A stretch of 64,000 bases of DNA from Agromyces sp. Marseille-P2726 (GTDB taxonomy: Bacteria; Actinomycetota; Actinomycetes; Actinomycetales; Microbacteriaceae): contig NZ_CADDWM010000015.1 of NCBI RefSeq assembly GCF_902809835.1, forward strand, positions 186,001 to 250,000, in the 5' to 3' direction. Positions 8,565-18,425 of the stretch are shown here, piece after piece. The position numbers and the translations under genes are program-made. Below the pieces are notes generated by a model. It saw nothing but the letters and a program-made list of their open reading frames with translations. It ran no database searches and was not told the DNA's origin. Each line of letters begins with the position of its first letter. The first letter of the stretch is position 1.

Positions 8565-11291
8565 CTAGCTCTCGCCGCCGGCCGTTCCGGTCGTGCCCGC
8601 GTTCACATCGTGGAGCCGGTACTTCTCGATGGCCTGTGCGGGAACCGAGCGATCGATCTCGCCGCGCTTGGCGAGGAGTTCGAGCGTACGAACCACGACC
8701 GACGGTCCGTCGATCTTGAAGTAGCGACGGGCGGCCGGACGTGTGTCGGAGAAACCGAAGTCATCGGCGCCGAGGGTCGCGTAGTCGCCGGGCACGTAGG
8801 GCCGGATCTGATCGGGCACCGCATGCATGTAGTCGGAGACGGCGACGAACGGGCCCGCCGCACCTGAGAGCTTCTGCGTCAAGTAGGAAGTGCGCGGCTC
8901 GGCCTCGGGGTTCAGGAAGTTGTGCTCGTCGGCGGCGAGGCCGTCGCGGCGCAGTTCGGTCCAGCTCGTCACCGACCAGACGTCGGCCGACACGCCCCAG
9001 TCCTGCGCGAGCAGCTGCTGCGCCTCGATGATCCACGGCACGGCCACGCCCGACGCGAGCAGCTGAGCCTTCGGGCCCTGCGCCGTGCCCTCGGAGAGGC
9101 GGTGGATGCCGCGCACGATGCCCTCGACATCGGTGCCCTCGGGTTCGGCAGGCTGCACGATCGGCTCGTTGTAGACCGTGAGGTAGTACATGACGTTCGG
9201 ATCGGGGTCGGTGCCGCCGTACATGCGCTCGAGGCCCGAGCGGACGATGTGGCCGATCTCGTAGCCGTAGGCGGGGTCGTACGACACCACCGCGGGGTTC
9301 GAGGAGGCCAGCAGCAGCGAGTGTCCGTCGGCGTGCTGCAGCCCCTCGCCGGTGAGCGTGGTGCGACCCGCGGTGGCGCCGATGAGGAATCCGCGCGCCA
9401 TCTGGTCGCCGGCCGCCCACAGGGCGTCGCCCGTGCGCTGGAAGCCGAACATCGAGTAGAAGACGTAGATCGGGATCAGCGGTTCGCCCTCGGTGGAGTA
9501 CGACGAGCCGATCGCGGTGAACGCCGCCAGGGCCCCCGCCTCGTTGATGCCGACGTGCAGGATCTGACCCTGTGGACTCTCTTTGTACGCGAGCAGCAGC
9601 TCGCGGTCGACCGACGTGTAGTGCTGGCCGTTCGGGTTGTAGATCTTCGCGTTCGGGAAGAACGCGTCCATGCCGAAGGTGCGGGCCTCGTCGGGAATGA
9701 TCGGCACGATGCGGTTGCCGAAGTCCTTGGCCCGCATGAGGTCCTTCAGGATCCGGACGAACGCCATGGTCGTCGCGATCTCCTGGGTGCCCGAGCCCTT
9801 CTTCGCGATGGCGTAGGCGGAGTCGTCGGGCAGCGTGATCGCCGTGTGGGCCGTGCGCCGCTCCGGCAGGTAGCCGCCGAGCTGTCGACGGCGTTCGTGG
9901 ATGTACTGGATCGCCTCGTCCTGGTCGCCCGGGTGGTAGTACGGCGGCAGGTACGGGTTCTCCTCGAGCTGTGCATCGGTGATGGGGATGCGCATGGTGT
10001 CGCGGAACGTCTTGAGGTTGTCGAGCGTCATCTTCTTCATCTGGTGGGTCGCGTTGCGTCCCTCGAAGCTCGGACCGAGACCATAGCCCTTGATGGTCTT
10101 CGCGAGGATGACGGTCGGCTGGCCCTTGTGCTCCATGGCCGCCTTGAACGCCGCGTACACCTTGCGGTAGTCGTGGCCGCCGCGCTTCAGACCCCAGACC
10201 TGGTCGTCGGTCAGGTCCTTCACGAGCTCGAGGGCGCGGGGGTCGCGACCGAAGAAGTTCTCGCGGACGTACGCCCCCGACTCCGCCTTGTAGGTCTGGT
10301 AGTCGCCGTCGGGCGTGACGTTCATGAGATTGCGCAGGGCGCCGTCGTGATCGCGGGCGAGCAGATCGTCCCACTCGCGACCCCACACGACCTTGATCAC
10401 GTTCCAGCCGGCGCCGCGGAAGAAGCTCTCGAGCTCCTGGATGATCTTTCCGTTGCCGCGCACCGGGCCGTCGAGCCGCTGGAGGTTGCAGTTGATCACG
10501 AAGGTGAGGTTGTCGAGGCCCTCGTTCGATGCGATCTGCAGCTGTCCGCGGCTCTCGACCTCGTCCATCTCGCCGTCGCCCAGGAACGCCCAGACGTGCT
10601 GGTCCGAGGCATCCTTGATGCCTCGATTCGTCAGGTACTTGTTGGCCTGCGCCTGCCAGATCGCGTTGATCGGACCGAGACCCATCGAGACCGTCGGGAA
10701 CTGCCAGAACTCGGGCATCAGGCGCGGGTGCGGGTACGACGACAGGCCGTCGGGGGCGTGCGACTTCTCTTGGCGGAAGCCGTCGAGCTGGCCGGCGTTC
10801 AGCCGTCCTTCGAGGAAGGCGCGCGCGTACATGCCGGGGGAGGCGTGGCCCTGGAAGAAGATCTGGTCGCCGCCGCCGGGGTGATCCTGGCCGCGGAAGA
10901 AGTGGTTGAACCCCACCTCGTAGAGCGAAGCGGATGACGCGTACGTCGAGATGTGACCGCCGACCGCGATGCCCGGTCGCTGCGCTCGGTGCACCAGGAC
11001 GGCGGCGTTCCAGCGGATCCAGGCGCGATACCGACGCTCGAGCTCCTCGTCACCGGGGAACTCGGGCTCGTTCTCGGGAGCGATCGTGTTCAGGTAGTCG
11101 GTCGTGGGCACCATCGGCACGCCGAGGTGGAGCTCCTTCGAGCGCTTCAGCAGGCTGAGCATGATCTCGCGACCTCGCTGGTGACCCTTCGCGGCGATGA
11201 GTGCGTCGAGCGACTCGGCCCATTCGGCGGTCTCCTCGGGATCCGCGTCCATCGCCTCGACCGAGTAGGGGTCCTGGTCGTTGACAGTCAC
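8565..11291 (-). CDS. aceE: Pyruvate dehydrogenase E1 component, homodimeric type
   Basis: 908 residues, the usual size of the homodimeric AceE. It decarboxylates pyruvate with thiamine diphosphate and passes the acetyl group to lipoyl-E2. The ThDP-binding motif begins at G238-D-G ([12 protein letters not shown]). Other family hallmarks are [25 protein letters not shown] and [16 protein letters not shown] 11291 follows a GAGGT site. The E2 and E3 genes lie about 20 kb away, as is usual in actinobacteria, where one E2 can serve both pyruvate and 2-oxoglutarate dehydrogenases. fasR and the fab genes follow on the same strand. A possible -10 (TAGGAT, 11385-11380) would give a leader of about 80 nt. 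Confidence 0.97.
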   Translation of the reverse strand: MTVNDQDPYSVEAMDADPEETAEWAESLDALIAAKGHQRGREIMLSLLKRSKELHLGVPMVPTTDYLNTIAPENEPEFPGDEELERRYRAWIRWNAAVLVHRAQRPGIAVGGHISTYASSASLYEVGFNHFFRGQDHPGGGDQIFFQGHASPGMYARAFLEGRLNAGQLDGFRQEKSHAPDGLSSYPHPRLMPEFWQFPTVSMGLGPINAIWQAQANKYLTNRGIKDASDQHVWAFLGDGEMDEVESRGQLQIASNEGLDNLTFVINCNLQRLDGPVRGNGKIIQELESFFRGAGWNVIKVVWGREWDDLLARDHDGALRNLMNVTPDGDYQTYKAESGAYVRENFFGRDPRALELVKDLTDDQVWGLKRGGHDYRKVYAAFKAAMEHKGQPTVILAKTIKGYGLGPSFEGRNATHQMKKMTLDNLKTFRDTMRIPITDAQLEENPYLPPYYHPGDQDEAIQYIHERRRQLGGYLPERRTAHTAITLPDDSAYAIAKKGSGTQEIATTMAFVRILKDLMRAKDFGNRIVPIIPDEARTFGMDAFFPNAKIYNPNGQHYTSVDRELLLAYKESPQGQILHVGINEAGALAAFTAIGSSYSTEGEPLIPIYVFYSMFGFQRTGDALWAAGDQMARGFLIGATAGRTTLTGEGLQHADGHSLLLASSNPAVVSYDPAYGYEIGHIVRSGLERMYGGTDPDPNVMYYLTVYNEPIVQPAEPEGTDVEGIVRGIHRLSEGTAQGPKAQLLASGVAVPWIIEAQQLLAQDWGVSADVWSVTSWTELRRDGLAADEHNFLNPEAEPRTSYLTQKLSGAAGPFVAVSDYMHAVPDQIRPYVPGDYATLGADDFGFSDTRPAARRYFKIDGPSVVVRTLELLAKRGEIDRSVPAQAIEKYRLHDVNAGTTGTAGGES

Positions 11292-11458
11292 ACTCGACCT
11301 CTTTCTTCAACAGATCATGTCTGCGGTGTTGGGGCGTGCGCACAGCGAGAACCGGGTCGCGGCCGGGTGGCACCACGCCATCCTAGTGAGTCTATGCCTT
11401 CGGCGTCGGGGCTAGGCTGGTTGCTCGCCCCGGGCGGAATTCCTGCGGAAGGCGACTC

Positions 11459-11917
11459 ATGACCATCCTCGCACCCGGCGCGCCGGCGCCCGAGTTCTCC
11501 CTGTCGAACCAGCACGGGCAGCCCGTCTCTCTGGGCGGCTTCCGCGGCGCGGCATCCGTGACCATCGTGTTCTTCCCGCTCGCCTTCTCGCGCGTGTGCC
11601 AGGGCGAGCTGCGCGAGCTGCAGGACAACCCGGGCCTGTTCGCCGCGGCGGGGTCGCAGGTCGTGGCCATCTCGGTGGACTCGAAGCACGCGCTCCGCGC
11701 CTGGGCCGAGGAGCAGGGCTTCGGCTTCCCGTTGCTCTCCGACTTCTGGCCGCACGGCGACGTCGCCATGGCGTACGGCGCGTTCCTGCCCGAGCGCGGC
11801 TACGCCGGCCGCGCGACCTTCGTCGTGCGCGACGGTCTCGTGCGCGCGAGCTTCGCCACCGGACCGGGCGAACCGCGGTCGCTCGATCAGTACCGCGAGG
11901 CGCTGGCCGCGACCTGA
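11459..11917 (+). CDS. Peroxiredoxin, AhpE type
   Basis: 152 residues, one thioredoxin-fold domain. The peroxidatic cysteine lies in FFPLAFSRVCQGELREL, very close to the mycobacterial AhpE active site; the usual Thr/Ser before the cysteine is Ser. A conserved Arg is in GYAGRATFVV. It should reduce organic hydroperoxides or peroxynitrite using a low-molecular-weight thiol or mycoredoxin. It is divergent from aceE. TAGGCT at 11413-11418 is a possible -10, and GGAAGG precedes the ATG. Confidence 0.9.
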   Translation: MTILAPGAPAPEFSLSNQHGQPVSLGGFRGAASVTIVFFPLAFSRVCQGELRELQDNPGLFAAAGSQVVAISVDSKHALRAWAEEQGFGFPLLSDFWPHGDVAMAYGAFLPERGYAGRATFVVRDGLVRASFATGPGEPRSLDQYREALAAT

Positions 11918-11937
11918 GCGGATGCCTCGGCACGGGC

Positions 11938-12636
11938 TCAGTCGAGGATGCCCACCGAGCGGGCGATCACGAGCGCGAGGATGACGAACCCGCCGAAGGC
12001 CTGCAGGCCCATGAGCACCTTCATCCGGTGCCGCAGCGGCATCGCATCGCTCGCGCTGAACGCCATGGAGTTCGACAGCGAGGTGTAGAGGTAGTCGATG
12101 AACTGCGGCGTCCAGTCCATGCGCTCCGCCGAACCCTTTGCGACCTCTTCGATCGTGTCGGCATCCTCATCCTGGGAGAAACGCAGGTCTGCCGGCGGCA
12201 GCTCGGTGCGGGCCCAGCTCGTGCGCACGACCGGTCCGCCGCGATCCAGCTCCCAGTAGAGCAGCGCGAAGCCGATGACGTTCGCGACCCAGACCTGGAG
12301 CGCGGCCAGCAGGAGTCCGGGCGCATCCTGGCGTCCGGCGACGAGCTTGACCACGAGGATGACGAGGGTGATCTGGTTGACGAGCACCAGCACGAGCGCG
12401 AAGCCGACAGAGAGCATGCGCGACCACTTCGTCTGGCGCCTCAGCCGGTGCGGGTTCACGACCGAGAGCGAGATCAGCAGCGCCGCGCCCGCCGCCACCA
12501 CGACGAAGCGCTGGCCGCCGACGAGCTCGTTCGGCAGGAACGCGTAGAGCGCGAGGGCGGCGAGGAGGGCGACGACGGCAGGCCACCGGTACTCGGGCTG
12601 CGCCGTGCGACTCGGATGCCGCGACACCACCTCCAT
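11938..12636 (-). CDS. DUF1345-like multi-pass membrane protein
   Basis: 232 residues with about five hydrophobic helices: ~20-34, 42-58, 75-100, 108-128 and a C-terminal one at ~208-226. The segment DYLYTSLSNSMAFSASDAMPL before the last helix is the recognisable family motif and resembles a channel pore region. The function of the family is not established. It is convergent with ahpE (20 nt) and divergent from tRNA-Val. A TAGACT hexamer (12649-12644) lies 7 nt before the ATG, suggesting a leaderless mRNA. Confidence 0.7.
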   Translation of the reverse strand: MEVVSRHPSRTAQPEYRWPAVVALLAALALYAFLPNELVGGQRFVVVAAGAALLISLSVVNPHRLRRQTKWSRMLSVGFALVLVLVNQITLVILVVKLVAGRQDAPGLLLAALQVWVANVIGFALLYWELDRGGPVVRTSWARTELPPADLRFSQDEDADTIEEVAKGSAERMDWTPQFIDYLYTSLSNSMAFSASDAMPLRHRMKVLMGLQAFGGFVILALVIARSVGILD

Positions 12637-12643
12637 GGGCGTG

Positions 12644-12649
12644 AGTCTA
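12644..12649 (-). promoter_or_regulatory. -10 element of a predicted leaderless promoter (DUF1345-like gene)
   Basis: TAGACT read on the minus strand ends 7 nt before ATG 12636, so transcription would start at the start codon. Confidence 0.45.
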
Positions 12650-12709
12650 TGGACACTCCGATAGCATGGGCGTGCGCCGCGCGGAGCCCTTTCCAGCTGT
12701 CGAGCGCAG

Positions 12710-12782
12710 GGGCCTTTAGCTCAGTTGGTAGAGCGCCACGTTTACACCGTGGATGTCGTCGGTTCGAGCCCGGCAGGGCCCA
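12710..12782 (+). tRNA. tRNA-Val (anticodon UAC)
   Basis: 73 nt. The acceptor stem GGGCCTT pairs with AGGGCCC (one G-T pair), and the D-loop has AGCTCAGTTGGTAGAG. The anticodon stem CCACG/CGTGG encloses the loop TTTACAC with anticodon TAC, and the T-arm reads GTCGGTTCGAGCCCGGC. CCA is not encoded. A TAGCAT at 12662-12667 could be its -10. Confidence 0.96.
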
Positions 12783-12797
12783 CTCCTCGCTCGCTCG

Positions 12798-13415
12798 TCA
12801 CGGCGCGAGGGCGCGGCGCATCAGGTCGACGAACACGTGGACCGGGTCGTCGTGACCGACCGGATCGTTCGGTCGCGTGATCAACCACAGATCCATCAGG
12901 TGTCCGAGCGCGCCGACGACCGCCATCAGCAGGTCGTCGGGAACGTCGGTGCGCACGGCGCCCCCCGACTGCCCGGCGGCCAGCGCCCGTGCCAGCCAGG
13001 GCGATGCCTCACGCTCGGCGTCGCGCCGTGCCGCTTCCATCGTCGGCGTCCCCGCCGCGGAGAGCCAGTCGCGCAGCAGGTTCGCCAGCTGGGGGGAAGC
13101 GGCGAGCGCGCGCGCGAGTCGTCGGCAGTGATCCTCGATCGTCGTCCAGAACGCCTCGCGGTCGGTCGCCGGCGGAACCGGGAACGGCCCGGAGCGGATG
13201 ATCATCTGCTCGAGGTACGTGCGGATCACGTGCGCGTAGAGATCATCCTTCCCGTCGAAGTAGTAGTACATCGACCCCTTGGAGATGGCCGCCGCGTCGA
13301 TGATGCGGTTCAGCGAGGCCGCCGCGAAGCCGTGTGCGGCGAATTCGACGAATGCAGCATCCAGGATCGCCGTTCGGCGCTCGTCGGGAAGGGCATGGAA
13401 CCGAGGGCGAACCAT
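12798..13415 (-). CDS. TetR/AcrR family transcriptional regulator
   Basis: 205 residues. The N-terminal helix-turn-helix is typical: ERRTAILDAAFVEFAAHGF, then SLNRIIDAAAISKGSMYYYFDGKDDLY at about residues 34-60. The rest is an all-helical ligand and dimerisation domain with no obvious relative. Its start is 3 nt after the stop of the FAD-monooxygenase gene, so both are one operon. A 25-bp operator-like palindrome stands in front of that operon, suggesting autoregulation together with the monooxygenase in response to its substrate or an inducer. Confidence 0.92.
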   Translation of the reverse strand: MVRPRFHALPDERRTAILDAAFVEFAAHGFAAASLNRIIDAAAISKGSMYYYFDGKDDLYAHVIRTYLEQMIIRSGPFPVPPATDREAFWTTIEDHCRRLARALAASPQLANLLRDWLSAAGTPTMEAARRDAEREASPWLARALAAGQSGGAVRTDVPDDLLMAVVGALGHLMDLWLITRPNDPVGHDDPVHVFVDLMRRALAP

Positions 13416-13418
13416 ACG

Positions 13419-14594
13419 TCAACCGATCGGGGCCGGCGGAAGGGTGATCGGGTCGCGCAGGCTTCGCCCCATCACCAGGTTCGCGACGGGGCGCAGCGAC
13501 ATCAGGCCCATCACGGTGTTCCGCAGGATCAGCTGCAGGCGATTCCTCGGAGCGAAGGCGGCTCCGAGCCCGATGGCCGCGTCCTGCTTCGCTTCGACCA
13601 GGGGCCCGAGCTGGCGCTCGTACGCCGCGAATGCCGCCCGGTGGTCGTCCGAACGCCCCAACCCGGCCGCGAGGATGTACGACTCCACCATCGCGAGCGC
13701 GGATCCCTGGCCTGCGAGGAGCGATGGACATGCCGCCGCATCCCCGACCAGCCCCACCCGACCTCGCGACCACGACGGCATCCGAATCTGGCTCGCGCGG
13801 TCGAGGTAGAACGTTCGAGCCTCGGGCATCCGCTCGAGGATGGCGGGGATCTCGCCGCCCAGGCCGTGCAGACGCCGGCGGAGCAGCTCCTGTTGTGCCG
13901 GGACATCATCGGACGGCACCGCGCCGTCGTGCCGGAAGGTGAACACGAACATCGTCGTGTCGTCGCGGAGCGAAAGGCGGAGCATCTGCATCCCGACACG
14001 GGTGTTGCTCACCGCAACCAGCTCCTCCCTCGGACGATAGCCCGCCACATCGAAGACCGCGACGGTGATGCCCAGGTACCGCTCGAATGCAGCCTCGGGG
14101 CCGAATGCCAGCCTCCGCACCTCAGAGTGAAGGCCGTCAGCGCCCACGACCAGATCGAAGTCCCGGGCAGCGCCGCTGGCGAACTCGACGTGGACTCGTT
14201 CCCCGTCGTCGCCGAGCGCTGTCACCGTCTCGCCGAAGATGGTCTCGACACTTTCCATGGACTCGTAGATCGCGGACGCCAGGTCGGAGCGGACGATGCT
14301 GACGTACCGCCCCTCGGCGTTGCCGATCACACGCCGCGGGTCGAAGTGGGCGACCCGTCGTCCGTGTTCGCTCACTTCCCGGACCTCGCGCACGAGATAT
14401 CCCCGATCGAAGAGCTGAGGGACGATGCCCATGCGTTCGGCGACCTCGAACCCGGAACCCCAGAAGTCCACCAGGTAACCGCCGGCCCGCAGTTGCGGCG
14501 CCTTCTCGATCAGCGTCGGTTCATGCCCGAAGCGCCGCAGCCAGAACGCGAGTGTGGGTCCGGCGATGCCCGCGCCCACGATCAGCACTCTCAT
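13419..14594 (-). CDS. FAD-dependent monooxygenase (group A aromatic hydroxylase type)
   Basis: 391 residues. The N-terminal dinucleotide-binding motif is VLIVGAGIAGPTLAFWLRRFG; the second FAD motif is FDLVVGADGLHSEVR, and the third is GRVGLVGDAAACPSLLAGQGSALAM near residue 300. This is the PHBH-like fold used by aromatic hydroxylases and by enzymes that oxidise antibiotics such as tetracyclines. The substrate cannot be told. Start ATG 14594 has GAGGTGA just upstream. The tight link to a TetR gene suggests a substrate-induced oxidative detoxification or catabolic step. Confidence 0.9.
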   Translation of the reverse strand: MRVLIVGAGIAGPTLAFWLRRFGHEPTLIEKAPQLRAGGYLVDFWGSGFEVAERMGIVPQLFDRGYLVREVREVSEHGRRVAHFDPRRVIGNAEGRYVSIVRSDLASAIYESMESVETIFGETVTALGDDGERVHVEFASGAARDFDLVVGADGLHSEVRRLAFGPEAAFERYLGITVAVFDVAGYRPREELVAVSNTRVGMQMLRLSLRDDTTMFVFTFRHDGAVPSDDVPAQQELLRRRLHGLGGEIPAILERMPEARTFYLDRASQIRMPSWSRGRVGLVGDAAACPSLLAGQGSALAMVESYILAAGLGRSDDHRAAFAAYERQLGPLVEAKQDAAIGLGAAFAPRNRLQLILRNTVMGLMSLRPVANLVMGRSLRDPITLPPAPIG

Positions 14595-14607
14595 GTGACT
14601 CACCTCT

Positions 14608-14632
14608 AGACCGGTGGTTCGACCACTGGTCT
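14608..14632. promoter_or_regulatory. Operator-like palindrome, probable TetR binding site
   Basis: Two 11-bp half-sites, AGACCGGTGGT and ACCACTGGTCT, are mirror images with one mismatch around a central TCG. The site lies 14 nt upstream of the monooxygenase ATG, next to the ribosome site, where a bound TetR protein would block transcription. Confidence 0.65.
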
Positions 14633-14682
14633 CATCGTTGCACGCCGGATGGTGACGAGCAAGCTTCGGGATGCCGCGACGA

Positions 14683-14688
14683 TAGGCT
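14683..14688 (+). promoter_or_regulatory. -10 element of a predicted leaderless promoter (Nif3-like gene)
   Basis: TAGGCT is followed after 6 nt by the GTG start at 14695; there is no ribosome-binding site. Confidence 0.5.
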
Positions 14689-14694
14689 GGGGCC

Positions 14695-15513
14695 GTGCCC
14701 GCCACGCTCGCCGAGATCATGAGGACGATCGATCGACTCTGGCCGCTCGAGGGCGCCGAGCCGTGGGACGCGCCCGGTCTCGTCACCGGTGACCCGGGTG
14801 CCTCGGTCCAGCGTGTGCTGCTCGTCGTCGACGCGGTCCGCACGACGGTCGACGAGGCGATCGAGCTCGATGCCGACCTGCTGCTCGCCCACCATCCGCT
14901 CCTCCTGCGCGGCGTGACCAGCATCGCCGAAGACCGGTACAAGGGGTCGCTGCTGGCCCGGCTCATCCGCGCCGACTGCGCGCTCATCGCGGCGCATACC
15001 AACGCCGACGTCGTCGAGAGCGGCACGTCAGCGGTGCTCGCGCAGGCCCTGGGTCTGCGCGACATCCGACCGATCGTTCCCGGGGCCGACTCCGCACTCG
15101 GACTCGGACGCGTGGGGCGCCTGCCCGAACCGACGACGCTCGGGCGGCTGGCGCGACGACTCGCGGAGATCCTCCCGCCGACCGCCACGGGCGTCCGCGC
15201 CGCAGGCGGCTACGATGACCGCGTCGAGACCGTCGCACTGTGCGGCGGCGCCGGTGATTCCCTGCTCGGCCATCCCGCCGTGCAGTCTGCAGATGTGTAT
15301 ATCACCGCGGACCTCCGGCACCACCCGGCATCCGAGGCGCGCGAGCAGGCGCTCGTCGGTCGCGGGCCGGCGCTCATCGACGTATCGCACTGGGCGAGTG
15401 AGTGGCTCTGGCTCGATGCCGCGGCATCCGAGCTTCGCGCAGCACACCCCGAGCTCGACGTGCAGGTCAGCGAGCTCCGCACCGACCCCTGGGACTTCCA
15501 GGTCGTGCAATGA
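14695..15513 (+). CDS. Nif3-like dinuclear metal center protein (DUF34)
   Basis: 272 residues. The metal-binding signature of the Nif3/YbgI/DUF34 family is present: LLLAHHPLLLRG (about residues 63-74), a later AAHTNAD motif (~100-106) and a C-terminal DVSHWASEWLW segment. The N-terminus PLEGAEPWDAPGLVTG is also characteristic. Family members form hexamers with a two-metal site; a link to GTP cyclohydrolase I-like or metal-chaperone activity has been proposed but is not settled. The next gene, for a zinc-ribbon coiled-coil protein, starts 43 nt later, a pairing that recurs in actinobacteria. Confidence 0.92.
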   Translation: MPATLAEIMRTIDRLWPLEGAEPWDAPGLVTGDPGASVQRVLLVVDAVRTTVDEAIELDADLLLAHHPLLLRGVTSIAEDRYKGSLLARLIRADCALIAAHTNADVVESGTSAVLAQALGLRDIRPIVPGADSALGLGRVGRLPEPTTLGRLARRLAEILPPTATGVRAAGGYDDRVETVALCGGAGDSLLGHPAVQSADVYITADLRHHPASEAREQALVGRGPALIDVSHWASEWLWLDAAASELRAAHPELDVQVSELRTDPWDFQVVQ

Positions 15514-15556
15514 TGACCCGTTCCACCCCCACGCCGACGCCGACGAGGAGCATCAC

Positions 15557-16294
15557 GTGAAGGCCAGCCCCGCCGAGCAGCACGAGTTGCTGCGACTGCA
15601 ATCGCTCGACACCCGCATGCAGCAACTCGACCACCGTCTCGGATCGCTTCCGCAGGCCGTGCCGCTCGCCGAACTGGTTCGAAGCGAAACCAGGGTGCGC
15701 GGCACCCGGGCCGAGGCGATCGGCGCGCTCGAGGATGCGCGCGCCGAGCTCGCCCGTCTGGAGTCCGACGTCGCCGTCGTCGAGGCGCGAATCGCCCGCG
15801 ATCGCGACCGGCTCCAGCACACCTCCTCCACGAAGGATGTCGCCGCGCTCGAAGCCGAACTCACCGCCCTCGCGAAGCGCCTCTCCGACCTCGAGGACCA
15901 GGAGCTCGCCGTCATGGAGCGAGTGGAAGCGACCGAGTTCGCGCTCGCGGCCGTCGACGCCGAACGCGAGTCGATCGCCGCCGAGATCGCGACGCTCGAG
16001 GTGCAGCGCCGCGAGGCGGCGGCCGAGATCGCCGCCGAGCGCAAGGCGGCCGAGAAGGACCGGGCCGCCGTCGAAGCCGGGGTGCCCGCAGACCTCCTCG
16101 AGCTGTACGAGCAGCGACGCGCCCGTGGTGGCGGCGTCGGCGCCGCGCTGCTTCGCCAGCGCACCTGCGGCGGATGCACGATCACCCTCACCGGGTCCGA
16201 CCTCGAACGCGTGCGCCAGGCGGCACCCGACGAGGTGCTCCAGTGTCCCGAATGCGACCGGATCCTGGTCCGAACCGACGAGTCGGGGCTCTGA
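15557..16294 (+). CDS. Coiled-coil protein with C-terminal C4-type zinc ribbon
   Basis: 245 residues. Residues ~1-185 are almost uninterrupted heptad-like helix rich in Ala, Glu and Arg. The C-terminal 50 residues carry the zinc ribbon: RTCGGCTITL and, 20 residues on, VLQCPECDRILV. This is the layout of the CT398/FlgZ-like C4-type zinc-ribbon family found next to Nif3-like genes in many bacteria. The exact role is unknown; a scaffold or nucleic-acid-associated protein is likely. GTG 15557 is chosen because GAGGAG sits six bases upstream. Confidence 0.88.
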   Translation: MKASPAEQHELLRLQSLDTRMQQLDHRLGSLPQAVPLAELVRSETRVRGTRAEAIGALEDARAELARLESDVAVVEARIARDRDRLQHTSSTKDVAALEAELTALAKRLSDLEDQELAVMERVEATEFALAAVDAERESIAAEIATLEVQRREAAAEIAAERKAAEKDRAAVEAGVPADLLELYEQRRARGGGVGAALLRQRTCGGCTITLTGSDLERVRQAAPDEVLQCPECDRILVRTDESGL

Positions 16295-16342
16295 CTCCGA
16301 CCCGATCAGCCGGGGTTCAGGCCGGGCCGGTAGTCTTGAGGG

Positions 16343-16722
<380 letters not shown>

Positions 16723-16762
16723 ACTGTGCTCGTTTCGCGCGCCGCCGCTGTGGGCGGGCCGC

Positions 16763-17515
16763 TCAGTGTGCCGCGAGCGAGGCCGCGCCGAGGATGCCCG
16801 CGTTGTTGCGGTGCACCGCCGGCACGATCGGCGTCTTCAGGTCGAGCAGGGGCAGGAACTGCTGGTGGTGCTTCGACACGCCGCCGCCGACCACGAACAG
16901 GTCGGGCGAGAAGAGGAACTCGACGTGCGAGTAGTAGCGCTGCAGCCGTTTCGCCCACTTCTCCCAGCTGAGCGAATCCCGCTCCATCGCCGAGAAGGCT
17001 GCTCGGGTCTCGGCATCGTGGCCGTCGAGCTCCAAGTGCCCGAGTTCCGTGTTGGGCACGAGCACGCCGTCGTAGATGAGGGCGGATCCGATCCCGGTGC
17101 CGAGCGTCGTGAGAATGACCAGGCCCTCGGCGTCAACCGCGGCGCCGTAACGGGACTCGGCGTAGCCGGCGGCATCCGCGTCGTTGATGAAGTGGATCTC
17201 GCGACCGAGCTCGCGTTCGAACAGCTCCTCTGCGTTGAGACCGATCCACTCCTCGGAGATGTTCGCCGCCGACAGGGTACGCCCGTGCTTCACGACGGCC
17301 GGGAAACAGACGCCGAGGGGCAGGATCGCGCCCTCGGCGGCGTCGATCTCGACGAGGAGCTCCCGGGCCGCCTCGAGGATGTCGTCTGGCCGCCCTCCGG
17401 CCGGTGTGGCGATCTTGCGGCGGTCTGACACGAGCTCGCCGGTGCCCAGATCGACGACCGCCCCCTTGATGCCCGTGCCTCCGATGTCGATGCCGATCGC
17501 GTGGTCAGTCGCCAT
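16763..17515 (-). CDS. ppgK: Polyphosphate--glucose phosphotransferase (polyphosphate glucokinase)
   Basis: 250 residues, ROK/ASKHA fold. It phosphorylates glucose with inorganic polyphosphate (and often ATP), an enzyme characteristic of actinobacteria. Motifs: phosphate 1 AIGIDIGGTGIKGAVVD at the N-terminus, catalytic Asp in HFINDADAAGYAE, TTLGTGIGSALI, and the PpgK-specific ELGHLELDGHDAE. The gene is convergent with rnpB. A TAGTCT hexamer (17527-17522) lies 6 nt before the ATG, suggesting a leaderless transcript. Confidence 0.95.
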   Translation of the reverse strand: MATDHAIGIDIGGTGIKGAVVDLGTGELVSDRRKIATPAGGRPDDILEAARELLVEIDAAEGAILPLGVCFPAVVKHGRTLSAANISEEWIGLNAEELFERELGREIHFINDADAAGYAESRYGAAVDAEGLVILTTLGTGIGSALIYDGVLVPNTELGHLELDGHDAETRAAFSAMERDSLSWEKWAKRLQRYYSHVEFLFSPDLFVVGGGVSKHHQQFLPLLDLKTPIVPAVHRNNAGILGAASLAAH

Positions 17516-17521
17516 GGCGCC

Positions 17522-17527
17522 AGACTA
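17522..17527 (-). promoter_or_regulatory. -10 element of a predicted leaderless promoter (ppgK)
   Basis: TAGTCT on the minus strand is followed after 6 nt by ATG 17515, without a ribosome site. Confidence 0.5.
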
Positions 17528-17549
17528 TCGCGCGTGGAAGGTCGGCCCT

Positions 17550-18413
17550 TCAGGGCAACGTCAGGATCTCGGCTTCGCGGTCGGTGACGACGATCGTGTG
17601 CTCGAACTGCGCGGTGAGCGAGCGATCGCGGGTGATGACGGTCCAGTCGTCCTCCCAGACGTCCCACTCGATGCCTCCGAGCGTCAGCATGGGCTCGATC
17701 GTGAAGACCATGCCGGGCTCCATCACGGTGTCGAATTCGGGTGCGTCGTAATGGGGGATGACGAGGCCCGTGTGGAAGGCGCGGCCCACCCCGTGACCCG
17801 TGTACTCGCGCACGACGCCGTACCCGAATCGCTTCGCGTAGGCCTCGATCGCTCGTCCGATGACGTTCACCTGCCGGCCGGGGGCCACCGCACGGATGCC
17901 GCGGGCGAGCGCTTCCCGCGTGCGCTCGACGAGCAGCGCCGCCTCTTCGGACGGGCGCCCCACGAGGAACGTCTGATTCAGGTCGCCGTGGTACCCGTCG
18001 AGGTACGCGGTGACGTCGATGTTCACCAGGTCGCCGTCTTCGAGCACCGTGTCGTCGGGGATGCCGTGGCAGATCACCTCGTTGACCGACGTGCACGAGG
18101 ACTTCGGGTATCCGCGGTACCCGAGCGTCGAGGGGTAGGCGCCGTGCGCGACCACGAACTCGTGGGCGATGCGGTCGAGCTCGTCGGTCGTGACGCCGGG
18201 TCGGATGGCCGCTGCCGCCGCCTCGATCGCCCGCGCCGCGATGCGCCCGGCTGCTCGGACGCGTTCGACCTCGTCGGGCGTGTACCAGTCGCCGCCGGTG
18301 TACCGAGCGGGCTTCCGGCGACCGACGTACTCGGGTCGGCGCACGGTACCCGGCACGGCGCGCGACGGCGACAGGCGTCCGGGAATCAGGTGGCCGGCGG
18401 CATCCTTGGGCAT
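17550..18413 (-). CDS. map: Methionine aminopeptidase, type I
   Basis: 287 residues. It removes the initiator methionine from nascent proteins. The five metal ligands of the pita-bread fold can be placed: Asp in [15 protein letters not shown] (two), His in [11 protein letters not shown], Glu in [10 protein letters not shown] and Glu in FEHTIVV. The ~40-residue N-terminal extension before the catalytic domain is typical of the longer actinobacterial form. ATG 18413 is separated by only 11 nt from the divergent start at 18425. Confidence 0.96.
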   Translation of the reverse strand: MPKDAAGHLIPGRLSPSRAVPGTVRRPEYVGRRKPARYTGGDWYTPDEVERVRAAGRIAARAIEAAAAAIRPGVTTDELDRIAHEFVVAHGAYPSTLGYRGYPKSSCTSVNEVICHGIPDDTVLEDGDLVNIDVTAYLDGYHGDLNQTFLVGRPSEEAALLVERTREALARGIRAVAPGRQVNVIGRAIEAYAKRFGYGVVREYTGHGVGRAFHTGLVIPHYDAPEFDTVMEPGMVFTIEPMLTLGGIEWDVWEDDWTVITRDRSLTAQFEHTIVVTDREAEILTLP

Positions 18414-18425
18414 AGGATCACCCTA
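18413..18425. promoter_or_regulatory. Face-to-face leaderless promoters of map and the SPOR-like gene
   Basis: The plus strand reads CATAGGATCACCCTATG (18411-18427). TAGGAT (18413-18418) is 6 nt before ATG 18425 on plus, and TAGGGT (18425-18420) is 6 nt before ATG 18413 on minus. Each -10 hexamer overlaps the other gene's start codon. Confidence 0.55.
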
